DNA from: Leptolyngbyaceae cyanobacterium CSU_1_3
GTDB taxonomy: Bacteria; Cyanobacteriota; Cyanobacteriia; Leptolyngbyales; Leptolyngbyaceae
Reading direction: 5' to 3'
DNA: 35,897 nt
NCBI GenBank assembly: GCA_012034655.1
Contig: JAAUOZ010000041.1
Coordinates: forward strand, 1 to 35,897
Part shown: positions 24,394 to 33,327 of the stretch, piece by piece
Layout of the letters: the number at the start of each line of letters is the position of its first letter
Numbering within the stretch: the stretch's first letter is position 1
Program-made: the position numbers and the translations under genes
The notes under the pieces: generated by a model
Database searches by the model: none
What the model was told of the DNA's origin: nothing
What the model saw: the letters and a program-made list of their open reading frames with translations, nothing else

Positions 24394-24645
24394 TTAGAAA
24401 AAACCTTCAGGGATACTAGGAAGAGTCACATCTGCAACTTTGATTTCTTTCAATTGTTGCTGAGACAGACTATCTTTCTGAATCACAGTAGAGTTAATTC
24501 CACCGTTTGCGCCAATGCTGGTTTGACCAAAGTTGAAAGAATCTGCATTCAAGTTGTCAGCATCGACCACACTGAGGGCTGCCCCTCCAGCAACGGTATC
24601 GAGTTCATCAGAAGACATTTCTACGGGCTTGTTGTTCTCAGACAT
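24394..24645 (-). CDS. GG-leader precursor peptide 1
   Basis: An 83-residue precursor starting at ATG 24645, with AAGGAG about nine bases ahead; the frame open to 24732 has no such site and reads as leader sequence. The leader MSENNKPVEMSSDELDTVAG ends in a GG at ~20-21. The mature part (~62 residues) is Asn/Ser/Gly rich (DADNLNADSFNFGQTSIGAN), then has the duplicated C-terminus SLSQQQLKEIKVADVT, with an extra tail LPSIPEGFF not found in precursor 2. There are no cysteines. It is the first gene of the cassette and faces the divergent sensor gene. Confidence 0.75.
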   Translation of the reverse strand: MSENNKPVEMSSDELDTVAGGAALSVVDADNLNADSFNFGQTSIGANGGINSTVIQKDSLSQQQLKEIKVADVTLPSIPEGFF

Positions 24646-25092
24646 GATGTTTCTCCTTGGTTTCCGGTTTATGTATATCAAGCAGTGAAAGCGATGTGCG
24701 GTTGATTGCTTGCGTTCCTTGCTTGATGTCACCAGAATAGGCTTTCGATTCCTTCATTCACATCTGAAAAACGTCTAAGATTCGACCTCGGCGAAGTGTA
24801 GAGACGCGCTCTAACTTTCGCTTTAGGATGCTGAATATCTCCTGAGACTTTGGTTATAGAGAAATCAAGATCGCCCCCACAAAAGTAATGTGTTTACCCT
24901 GCAATCTGGTGTTCGACTGCATATTGCAGTATCACTAAACGTGAAAGTCTGAATGCGGAATTAGGGTCGATATCAAGCTCGATCGAAACTTACCACAAAA
25001 CTAGATTTATAGATTCAATGATCTGCAACTATCTCATTACTATCAGCGCAATGTTGTGAATGCCCAACTGTAAATAACCAACCGAAACAGCA
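24646..25092. promoter_or_regulatory. Divergent intergenic region with an operator-like palindrome
   Basis: This 447-bp region separates the first precursor gene (minus) from the haem/HAMP sensor gene (plus), so it should contain both promoters. At 24916-24930, ACTGCA-TAT-TGCAGT is a perfect palindrome with a 3-base centre, the size of a dimeric regulator site. No gene is supported in the region. Confidence 0.45.
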
Positions 25093-26156
25093 ATGCTAAA
25101 CAGACTCAAATTGGCAGCCAAATTTACCTTACTTCTATCGCTAGTCTTTTGGGCGCGATCGCGCTAAGCGGTTTTGCGCTATCCCATGCCTTAGAGCAAA
25201 AAGCCGAATATGAGATTGGCTATCGTAGCCAAATTTTGGCAGAAACCATGAACTCGGTGCGAAACTTCACCAATACGCGAGTCAGCCCCCTGCTGTCACC
25301 GCTTGTAGAAACTCAGCCTACTTTTGTTCCGGAAACAATTCCTAGCTATACCGTCAGAGAGGTCTTTGAACATCTCCGCAAGAATGAAGAGTACAAAGAC
25401 TTCTTCTACAAAGATGCTTTGCTAAACCCAACAAATCTGCGAGATAAAGCAGATACATTTGAAGCAAACATTGTCGAACAGTTTCGCAGTCAACCAGGCA
25501 TTAAAAACATCTCAGGGTTTCGCGATTCTGTGGGCGAAAAATTATTTTATAACGCTCGACCTTTTTCCATTAAAAACCCGACTTGTTTGCGCTGCCACAG
25601 CACCCCTGAAGCTGCCCCCAAAAGCCACATTGCCAGCTATGGCTCAGAAAATGGCTTCGGCTGGAAGCTCAACGAGATTATGGGCACTCAGATTATTTAC
25701 GTTCCTGCTAGTAAGGTTTTTGACGATGCAAATCGTGCTTCTGCTCTGTTCATCAGCATATTCACAGGCATATTCGCTTTAGTGATTCTGCTAATTAACT
25801 ATATGCTCAAGCGAAACGTGCTGCAACCCATTAAGCCCATGGCTCAACTTGCCCAAAAAATCAGTATGGATGAAATTAGCGCCGAAGAAGCGGCAGAGTT
25901 TGAACACGAAAAATTGGCTCCGATCGTCAAGCGCAATGATGAACTTGGGCAATTGGGGCGAGTGTTTCAGCGCATGGTGCATGAGATCTATGCCCGCGAA
26001 CAGCAACTCAGACAACAAGTACAAAAACTTCGCCTAGAAATTGACGACGTGAAACGGGCGCGTCAAGTCGCTGAAATTGCTGAATCAGAATCATTCCAAA
26101 AACTACAGGAGGAAGCAAAAGCCATGCGAAACAAACGCGACACTGCCACCGAATAA
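25093..26156 (+). CDS. Membrane c-haem sensor (Tll0287/DUF3365-like) with HAMP domain and coiled coil, one frameshift
   Basis: ATG 25093 starts MLNRLKLAAKFTLLLSLVF, but the frame stops within 20 codons after the TTTT run at 25147-25150. One extra T joins it to the long frame as LVFLGAIALSGFALSHALEQ. The restored protein has about 354 residues. It runs: first membrane helix, periplasmic Tll0287-like domain with a c-haem site CLRCH near residue 165, second helix (ALFISIFTGIFALVILLINY) near 225-245, HAMP-like linker (LQPIKPMAQLAQKI), then a charged coiled coil to the end. No kinase, cyclase or methyl-accepting output is attached. The coiled coil may act on a partner; the ParA-like ATPase gene follows 110 bp downstream. 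Gas, redox or light-driven redox sensing is inferred. Confidence 0.82.
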
Positions 26157-26189
26157 GGAACATTAATTCGCTTTCCTAAAATAGTGTAC

Positions 26190-26240
26190 TTCTACCTTCT
26201 ACCTTCTACCTTCTACTTCCTGCCTTCCTACCTTCCTACC
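26190..26240. repeat. Heptanucleotide tandem repeat TTCTACC and degenerate units
   Basis: Three exact TTCTACC units and a variant TTCTACT are followed by TTCC-type relatives (TGCCTTCC, TACCTTCC), ending just before the ATPase gene. This is a heptamer tandem repeat like those of filamentous cyanobacteria, with a different unit from the GGGATGA repeat found at two other places. Confidence 0.6.
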
Positions 26241-26266
26241 CTATTAACTCACTTGGAGGATTCATT

Positions 26267-27058
26267 GTGTCTGAAATTATCTCAATTCACTCTTTTCGGG
26301 GTGGCACTGGTAAGTCTAATGTTACAAGCAATCTCGCCACCCTAATCGCTCGCTCTGGCAAGCGGGTTGGTGTAGTTGATACCGACATTCAATCGCCTGG
26401 CATTCACATCCTATTTGGGCTTGAAGAAGAGCAAATACGCTATACCCTGAATGACTATCTCTGGGGTCGTTGCGCGATCGAAGAAGCCGTCTACGATCTC
26501 ACCCCGATGCTCAAACAAAAACAAACATTTTTTGGTAAGCAAGGCAGTCTCTATCTCATTCCTTCCAGCATTAAAATGAGCGACATTTCTCGTATTTTGC
26601 GAGAAGGCTATGATGCTCGGCTCCTCAACGATGGTCTGCATAATTTGGTGCGTCGCCTCAAGCTAGACTATTTACTAATCGACACCCACCCTGGCATCAA
26701 CGAAGAGACACTCCTATCAATTATTTTGTCTGATGTCTTTATCTTAATTCTGCGCCCCGACAAGCAGGATTATCAAGGAACTGCCGTCGCTGTTGATGTT
26801 GCCCGCAAGTTAGAAGTACCAAAGATGATGCTAATCGTGAACAAAGCATTGCCTTCTTTGAACTTCAAGGAACTAAGGCAACGAGTACAAAATACTTATG
26901 AAGTCCCGGTTGCAGGCATTCTACCTGTGTCTGAAGAAATGTTTGATTTAGGCAGCAGCGGCATTTTTTCTTTGCAGTATCCCGATCATCCCTGGACTCA
27001 AGAAGTAAATACGATCGTCAAACAAATTACAGGTTCTAGTTCAAAATTGTTTGTTTAG
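26267..27058 (+). CDS. ParA/MinD-like ATPase
   Basis: A 263-residue P-loop ATPase of the SIMIBI ParA/MinD class. The deviant Walker A is SFRGGTGKSNVTSNLATL, in which the usual signature lysine before the first glycine pair is arginine. Walker A' is VDTDIQSPGIHILFG, and the Walker B equivalent is LDYLLIDTHPGINEET. The guanine/adenine-side segment LIVNKALPSL is present. It lacks the C-terminal amphipathic helix typical of MinD. The start is GTG 26267 with GGAGG ten bases ahead. Together with the upstream haem/HAMP protein it forms a two-gene unit. ParA-like proteins position cargo or act as switches, and here the cargo is unknown. Confidence 0.87.
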   Translation: MSEIISIHSFRGGTGKSNVTSNLATLIARSGKRVGVVDTDIQSPGIHILFGLEEEQIRYTLNDYLWGRCAIEEAVYDLTPMLKQKQTFFGKQGSLYLIPSSIKMSDISRILREGYDARLLNDGLHNLVRRLKLDYLLIDTHPGINEETLLSIILSDVFILILRPDKQDYQGTAVAVDVARKLEVPKMMLIVNKALPSLNFKELRQRVQNTYEVPVAGILPVSEEMFDLGSSGIFSLQYPDHPWTQEVNTIVKQITGSSSKLFV

Positions 27059-27075
27059 CCGCAAATTCTCTCTGG

Positions 27076-27174
27076 TCTTCTTGGCGTGGGTTTCGGCTCC
27101 GCTCAACCCACTTGAGCCATTGAGGGCTGAGGGAAGCTGTTGAGGGCTGAGCGAAGTCGAAGCCCGACCTCCAC
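27076..27174. repeat. Dispersed intergenic repeat, copy 2
   Basis: Related to 15071-15135, with TCTTGGCGTGGGTTTCGGCT at one end and CTGAGCGAAGTCGAAGCCCG, ACCTCC at the other. It is longer because TTGAGGGCTGAG is duplicated with a 20-base period (27120 and 27140). It lies in the 265-bp gap between the ATPase gene and the decarboxylase gene. Confidence 0.5.
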
Positions 27175-27323
27175 TGGGCAGAACATTTCCTGATGTGGTG
27201 ATCTCAGCAGAATTATGGGCATTTTATCGAAGCGACTTGCCTCACGATAACTTCATGTTTCCGTGAGATTACGATCGCGCTTGCTCAAGTTCAACCCCCA
27301 CACTTCCCAGCCCGGAGGCAACA

Positions 27324-29026
27324 ATGGCAGAAAAAACAGGACGCTTTGCAATTTTAGAGCAGCTAGTTGCAGATGGAATCGAGTATATTTTTGGCAATCC
27401 TGGCACAGTCGAGCAGGGCTTTCTAGATGCACTATCTGAATATCCGCAATTGAAGTATGTGCTGGCGCTGCAAGAATCTGTAGCCGTGATGATGGCAGAT
27501 GGCTATGCAAGAGCCACCAAAAAACCGACGATCGTCCAGCTTCACAGTACGCCCGGTGTGGGCAATGGCATCGGAGCACTCTATCAGGCAAAACGGGGAC
27601 ACTCTCCACTGGTGGTGATTGGCGGCGACGCAGGCATCAAATATATGGGTATGGATGCTCAGATGGCAGGCGATCTAGTTGCCCTAGCAGAACCCGTAAC
27701 CAAGTGGTCAACGATGGTTCTCGATTCCTCTTCTTTGCTGCGTGTGTTGCGACGAGCGATCAAAATTGCTTCTACACCGCCGATGGGGCCTGTTTACATC
27801 TGTTTGCCAGCCGACATTTTGGATCAGCCGATTGTCGAGCCAATTTTTCCGACTTCCATTCCATCGACCCGCACTGTGCCCGAAGATGCGATCGTGCAAG
27901 AAATGGCTGCTCTTTTGGCTAATGCAGCCCAGCCCATGATTTTTATAGGCGATGGCATTGCCTATTCCCATGCTCAGGATGAGTTGACGCTAGTGGCAGA
28001 AATGCTGGGCGCAGAAGTTTGGGAAGCAGACAATGGCGAACTAAATATGAGCCAAACTCACCCGCTCTATCAGGGTTCGACGGGTCACATGTTTGGGTAT
28101 CAGAGCCGTCCAATTATGCAAAAGGCGACGTAAATTTGGTTTGTGGAACCTATATTCTACCTGAAGTGTTTCCTGATCTTGATAGTGTGTTTGCTGACGG
28201 TGCAAAAGTGTTGCACATTGATTTAAATGCCTATGAAATTGCTAAGAATCATCCTGTTGATATAGGCGTGGTGAGCGATCCAAAACTTTCGTTAGCAAAG
28301 TTGGCAGAAGCATTAAACAAGATCATGACCCCTGCCCAAAAGCAGGTCGCCGAATCGCGGATGGAAGCACTCGCCAAAGCTAAAGTTGCCAAGCGATCGC
28401 TGGCCCTCAAAGCTGACCAGGCAGTGCGTGAATCGACCCCGCTCCGGTTCTCTCGGTTTATGGAAGAATTGTCGCAACACTTGCCCGAAGATGTAATGAT
28501 TTTTGACGAAGCTTTGACCTCTTCTCCGGATGTAGTTCGCTATCAACCGACGACCCAATCGGGACATTATTTTGTGACTCGTGGCGGCTCATTAGGGGTC
28601 GGAATTCCAGGCGCGATCGGGGTGAAATTGGCCAACCCTGACAAGACGGTAATCGGCTTTACTGGAGACGGCGGCAGCATGTACACCATTCAGGCCTTGT
28701 GGACGGCGGTGCGTCACAATATCGATGCAAAATTCATTGTTTGCAACAATCGATCGTACAAATTATTACAGTTAAATATTCAGGCCTACTGGAAAGAGCA
28801 AGACATTCCTGCTCATGATTTTCCGTTAAGCTTTGATTTGTCGTATCCAGCGATTCAGTTTGACCAAATGGCTCGATCGATGGGCGTTCCGGCGATTAGA
28901 ATCGAGAAACCTGAAGAAATTGCGGCTGCGATCGCTAAAGCGCTTTCCCACAAAGGGCCTTTCCTTTTGGATGTCGTGATCGATGGCAACATTCAGCCCG
29001 AATTGATCAGCAAAGCTTGCCAGTAA
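27324..29026 (+). CDS. Thiamine-diphosphate-dependent decarboxylase, benzoylformate-decarboxylase-like, split by one frameshift
   Basis: Two overlapping frames make one ~567-residue ThDP enzyme. The N-terminal PYR domain starts ILEQLVADGIEYIFGNPGTV, with the catalytic Glu region ALQESVAVMMADGYARATKK. The C-terminal PP domain has the cofactor motif GDGGSMYTIQALWTAVRHNI ending in FIVCNN. The first frame runs to SRPIMQKAT and stops at 28133. One extra G in the GG at 28124-28125 gives IMQKGDVNLVCGTYILPEVF, which continues the second frame without loss. The family decarboxylates 2-oxo acids (benzoylformate, or related phenylglyoxylates), but substrate cannot be fixed from sequence; acetolactate-synthase-like relatives remain possible. 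It is a single gene, and no mandelate pathway genes are present. AGCCCGGAGGC precedes the ATG. Confidence 0.83.
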
Positions 29027-29288
29027 AAATACGGAGTTTTGCAAAATCTCAGATACAAATGTGATCACTTCACTCATCGTGCTGTAACCTTGTCCTTAGT
29101 TTCAGTGATTTTGATACTAGGTTGCCCTCTCAAAAGTACTACGCTAAGTATTGCTCTTTGCGTTTCTAAATCCTTCATTGTGGTGTAAGTTCTCGTGGAG
29201 AACCTATGCCATATTCCTGAAAATCTTTTAACCACACCTGGTATCAATTCACTGCAATTCGCTAAAGCATCTAAATAATCTTGGTGTG

Positions 29289-31103
29289 ATGAGCAATTCA
29301 ATCTCTTCCCTTACCAACAGCACGCCCCGATGCTGTTGGATGTTTCTGCTGGCTAGCCCTACTGCCGCACTGATCATTCTGTTTGTCACCGCTCAGAGTG
29401 TTGTTGCACTCAATTCAACGCAAGGTTCTACTCAGGAAAGCACCCCCTATTTAGATGCTGTACAGATTCCTGAAGTTCTACCTGAGCGATCGTCGAATGA
29501 ACTTGCAGCCAATCAAAGCAGCGAAAAAACTGCAACACTAGAAATCACTCCAGAAGTAAGTTCGATCGATTCCGAAGCAACTAAGCTTGAGACCATTCAA
29601 ATCAAAGCTGAGCCTGTCACGATCGCTCGTGTTACCTCAGTTTCAGGGCTTTCGGATGTCAAACCCTCGGACTGGGCATTTCAGGCTTTGCAATCTCTGG
29701 TCGAGCGCTATGGCGTAATTGAAGGCTACCCAAACGGAACCTTCAAGGGCAATCGGGCGATGACCCGCTACGAATTTGCGGCGGGTCTAAATGCTGCGCT
29801 AAACCGTGTCAATGAACTAATCGAAGGTGGGCTTGCCGACAAAGTTTCTCGCGCCGATCTAGAAACGATCGACAAACTGCAAAAGGAATTTGCCAAAGAA
29901 CTAACCACCTTGCGCGGCAAAGTTGAAGCACTCGAAGGTCGCACCACGCGCCTAGAAATGTTCCAGTTTTCAACCACTACACGTTTGTCTGGCCAGGCAA
30001 TTTTTGCCCTCAACACAGGGCTGCAAAACCGCAACGACGACGACCCCAACACGGTTTTTCTGAGCCGCGTTCGCTTGACGTTAAACACCAGTTTCACAGG
30101 TCGCGATCAGTTGCAAACACAATTGCAAGTCTCCACTGGGTCGCCTGTGCTGAGATCGAGCCAATCTCCCGGTGTAGCCTTTGATGCCGCCGACTATTTG
30201 GCAGATGCCTCCAGTGGGTTGTTCTACTCAGCGACCACCGGAGACGGCTTTCAGCTCAATCGGTTGAGTTACACATTTCCAGTGGGAAATGACTTGTCGA
30301 TCGTGCTTTTCCCACGCGGTTTTGCCTCCGATTATGTAGACTTCAACACCTACTCCAACAAACAATTCGACAACGCCAACAATTTCTCCACTACGGTGCT
30401 CACGAGCAACATTCTGTTGTTTGGTCGTGACTTTACCTCGTCGGGTGCGGCGGCAATTTGGCGACCCAAACAAGGCCCATTCACCTTCAGAGCCGTCTAT
30501 TCTGCCCAAGATGCAACTGTGCCCAACCCGACCGGCCTAACGACCTTACCCACGGGCTTGGGATCAATTACCGATGCCTATGGCAACTCGCGCAACAATC
30601 GTCGGGGCGGTCTGTTTGGCGATCCCTATGTTGGCATTGTCGAAGCAGAATACTCGCCTTCTAAAAAGTTTGCCGCTCGATTTCAATATGCCAATGGTGA
30701 AGTTGGCGGTCGAAAATACACGGCAGTAGGCGCAAATTTTGAGTATACGTTTAGCGATCGTCTGGCGGTTTTTGGACGCGTCGGCTACTCGCCCAATTTC
30801 TTCCCCAGTGCCTTTTTTGGAAATGCAAAACCAAGCTATTGGCAGGCGGGCGTTGCCTTCCCAAATTTGTTTGTTAAAGATGCATTAGCGGGTTTCTCTG
30901 TTGCCCAACCACTAATTTTTCGCGAGAATGCAGTGCAGCCAAACGTCACTGGAACTCAGACAAACTACGAATTGTTTTACAACTACCCCGTTAGTGCTGC
31001 GATTCGGATCACGCCCCTGATTCAGATCATCACAGACCCGTTAAACAACAAAGAAAGAGGGGCTATTTTCACAGGAACCCTACGGACGGTGTTCTCTTTC
31101 TAG
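29289..31103 (+). CDS. SLH-domain, OprB-type outer-membrane porin
   Basis: A ~604-residue cyanobacterial porin. ATG 29289 begins a signal region (MFLLASPTAALIILFVTAQS). After a variable stretch of ~80 residues comes one SLH domain (SGLSDVKPSDWAFQALQSLV, YPNGTFKGNRAMTRYEFAAG), which binds the peptidoglycan-linked polysaccharide. A coiled-coil segment (ETIDKLQKEFAKELTTLRGK) precedes the barrel, from ~230 to the end. The last residues are RTVFSF, ending in the C-terminal Phe used by the BAM machinery. This SLH-OprB layout is the major porin type of cyanobacteria, often annotated as an iron-uptake porin; solute specificity is not visible here. Confidence 0.9.
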   Translation: MSNSISSLTNSTPRCCWMFLLASPTAALIILFVTAQSVVALNSTQGSTQESTPYLDAVQIPEVLPERSSNELAANQSSEKTATLEITPEVSSIDSEATKLETIQIKAEPVTIARVTSVSGLSDVKPSDWAFQALQSLVERYGVIEGYPNGTFKGNRAMTRYEFAAGLNAALNRVNELIEGGLADKVSRADLETIDKLQKEFAKELTTLRGKVEALEGRTTRLEMFQFSTTTRLSGQAIFALNTGLQNRNDDDPNTVFLSRVRLTLNTSFTGRDQLQTQLQVSTGSPVLRSSQSPGVAFDAADYLADASSGLFYSATTGDGFQLNRLSYTFPVGNDLSIVLFPRGFASDYVDFNTYSNKQFDNANNFSTTVLTSNILLFGRDFTSSGAAAIWRPKQGPFTFRAVYSAQDATVPNPTGLTTLPTGLGSITDAYGNSRNNRRGGLFGDPYVGIVEAEYSPSKKFAARFQYANGEVGGRKYTAVGANFEYTFSDRLAVFGRVGYSPNFFPSAFFGNAKPSYWQAGVAFPNLFVKDALAGFSVAQPLIFRENAVQPNVTGTQTNYELFYNYPVSAAIRITPLIQIITDPLNNKERGAIFTGTLRTVFSF

Positions 31104-31165
31104 AATGCGCGACTGCCCACAGAGAAAGACTGACAACGTTCAAGTAATCAAGTTGAGAAAAGCCA

Positions 31166-33262
31166 ATGGGTATTGGAATGAAGTCGTCAAAAGATTGGCG
31201 TAGATCATTGCTTTTACGCGCCATGCGATTGAATTCGATTGGAATTGCAGCCCTGCTAGCGATCGTAGCGCCAGTGAATTCAGAAACGCTATCTGTAAAA
31301 AATGCTAATGCTACGCCTAAACTAGCAGAATCGAGTTCGCTAAATACGATCGCAGAGTATGCAAAGGGAAATATTCATGGAGACAATGCTAAATTAAATC
31401 AGGTAGATCAGTATGTGGATGAAAGCAGCAAAAATGCTGCGATCGCAACTCACAACCAGAAGCTACAGAATAATAATCCGATTTTGAGTCAACTCGATCG
31501 ATACGCCTACGAAGGCAGTGAAGATCAAGCCCTAGACATTCAAATCAACCGCAACGTTGGCCTCACAGAACTCGACAAAACCAGCACACTAGATTGGGCC
31601 TTTGACACCAGCGATGTTGAAGCAGATCAGGCAACCACTCAAGTGTCTCAGGTCACGTCTGTCTCGCAGTTAGTAGATGTCAGACCGACGGATTGGGCCT
31701 TTACAGCGTTGCAATCTCTGGTCGAGCAGTATGGCTGCATTGCGGGCTATCCCGATCGTTCGTTTCGCGGTAATCTCGTTCTGACTCGGTTTGAGTTTGC
31801 GGCGGGCCTGAATGCGTGTCTCGATCGCATCAACGAATTAGCCGTCACTGCCACTAGCAATCTAGTTGCAAAAGAGGACTTTGTAGCTCTAGAAAAACTT
31901 CAAGCAGAGTTTGGTGTAGAAATCGCTGCGATTAAAGGGCGAGTTGATGGTTTAGAAACGCGGACGAGAAAGCTAGAAACGGAGCGATTCTCTTTTACAT
32001 CTAAGCTGTTTGGTTTGGCTTATTTTAACTACTCTGTGTTGTCTAATGCTGATGATTTGCTGCGCGAAACCGGATTTCGGAGTATTCCAGCCGGGGCAAA
32101 TGTCCGGTCTGCTCCTCTGACGCAGCGAGTGAAAAATCCGAATGCAACCTCCAGTGGTTTGGCATGGTTGACCCTAGGATCTTCTTTTACAGGTAAAGAC
32201 TTACTGCTCACCCAATTGGCAATGGGGCAAGGCATTTCACCTGCCAACTATCTTACGTCTGCAACCTCTACAATCAATAGCACTGGCATTCCTTTTACGG
32301 ATGCAGGGGCTTATTTGGGCCCCGGTGCGCCCGTAGTGTTGCGAGAACTTGCCTATGAATTTCCGGTCTTGGGAAATGGTCGGTTGGCCATTGGGCCCAG
32401 AATTAACTGGTTTCGATTTTTTGATGCCAATCCTTTTACATTTTTTCTGACGGGAACCTCTTCATTGAACTCGATCGCAGGCACGTTGACGAATGATGTT
32501 CGACGCGGCGCAGGGGCGGTTCTTGTGTCACCGTTGAGTCCTAAACTCGATTTGCGTTTGGGCTATTTGGCAGAAGGCAATGAATATAGCACTCAAAATT
32601 TGGCTGCTTTTAATTCGGCTTCTAGTGTCGAGGAAGGCTTGTTTGGCGGCACAAATAGCCTAACTGTTGAATTGACCTACAAACCTGATCCGGTCTTTAA
32701 TTTCAGGATCATGTATAGTCGGGCAAATAGTCGGGCAAGAACGCAATTTTTAGATAACCAAGTGCCTGTGACAAGTCCCGTCAAACTAGTGAGTGGTGCA
32801 CCTATTAATGGACTCGCTGATGATGGCTTCGGTGGCGGTCTAGAGGATGCACAATCTAATATTTTTCAGGTCAATTTCGATTGGCTCATCAATCGACGGG
32901 TCGGAATTTTTGGTCGATATGGATTTGCCGATACGCGCTTGAATGCTCAGATTGATTCGCGCAGTGGCAATATCAATACTCAGTCCTTCCAATTTGGGTT
33001 CACGGTGTTAGATTTATTCAAACGAGGCGCACAGGGAACGCTTTCTTTTGTGATGCCATTTAACTACACCAAAGGACGCGACTACCTTGTCTCTGGTGCA
33101 GGAGATGGTGGAATTCAATATGAATTGGAAGGCGTTTACTTCTACCCTGTGACTAATAACATTGCGATCGTTCCCAATGTGCAAGTCATTTTCAATGCCA
33201 ACAATTTCAGCAGCAACCCAACGATCGCTGTCTTCAACATTCGCACCCAGTTTAGTTTCTAA
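31166..33262 (+). CDS. SLH-domain, OprB-type outer-membrane porin (tandem second copy)
   Basis: A 698-residue porin, 62 bp after the first and on the same strand. It has a longer N-terminal spacer containing two related segments (LNQVDQYVDESSKNAAI and LSQLDRYAYEGSEDQAL). The SLH domain follows (VSQLVDVRPTDWAFTALQSL, YPDRSFRGNLVLTRFEFAAG), then a coiled coil (KEDFVALEKLQAEFGVEIAA) and a beta-barrel ending NIRTQFSF. ATG 31166 or ATG 31178 (MKSSKDW) could be the start; the signal helix is SIGIAALLAIVAPVNS. The SLH domain is nearly the same as in the upstream gene, while the barrel differs, suggesting duplication followed by change of channel properties. A terminator follows. Confidence 0.9.
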   Translation: MGIGMKSSKDWRRSLLLRAMRLNSIGIAALLAIVAPVNSETLSVKNANATPKLAESSSLNTIAEYAKGNIHGDNAKLNQVDQYVDESSKNAAIATHNQKLQNNNPILSQLDRYAYEGSEDQALDIQINRNVGLTELDKTSTLDWAFDTSDVEADQATTQVSQVTSVSQLVDVRPTDWAFTALQSLVEQYGCIAGYPDRSFRGNLVLTRFEFAAGLNACLDRINELAVTATSNLVAKEDFVALEKLQAEFGVEIAAIKGRVDGLETRTRKLETERFSFTSKLFGLAYFNYSVLSNADDLLRETGFRSIPAGANVRSAPLTQRVKNPNATSSGLAWLTLGSSFTGKDLLLTQLAMGQGISPANYLTSATSTINSTGIPFTDAGAYLGPGAPVVLRELAYEFPVLGNGRLAIGPRINWFRFFDANPFTFFLTGTSSLNSIAGTLTNDVRRGAGAVLVSPLSPKLDLRLGYLAEGNEYSTQNLAAFNSASSVEEGLFGGTNSLTVELTYKPDPVFNFRIMYSRANSRARTQFLDNQVPVTSPVKLVSGAPINGLADDGFGGGLEDAQSNIFQVNFDWLINRRVGIFGRYGFADTRLNAQIDSRSGNINTQSFQFGFTVLDLFKRGAQGTLSFVMPFNYTKGRDYLVSGAGDGGIQYELEGVYFYPVTNNIAIVPNVQVIFNANNFSSNPTIAVFNIRTQFSF

Positions 33263-33288
33263 TCGAATCCTCAAATCACACCAGATTT

Positions 33289-33327
33289 CTCGTAGAAGCA
33301 TCTTCACTCAGCCTCTACGAGTTTTTT
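33289..33327 (+). terminator. Intrinsic terminator after the porin pair
   Basis: CTCGTAGA (33289-33296) and TCTACGAG (33314-33321) form an 8-bp stem with a 17-base loop, directly followed by six T. It is 27 bp past the second porin stop and is the clearest rho-independent terminator in the window. Confidence 0.8.

Noticed and set aside
15170-24645. Lanthipeptide or thiazole-type RiPP cluster
   Set aside because: No synthetase or cyclodehydratase gene is present, and three of the four precursors have no cysteine in the mature part.
26190-26240. Possible CRISPR array from the regular repeats
   Set aside because: The units are 7 bases, contiguous and without spacers, so this is a simple tandem repeat.
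27708-27971. Frames on both strands inside the decarboxylase gene
   Set aside because: They overlap conserved ThDP-enzyme sequence and have no independent features.
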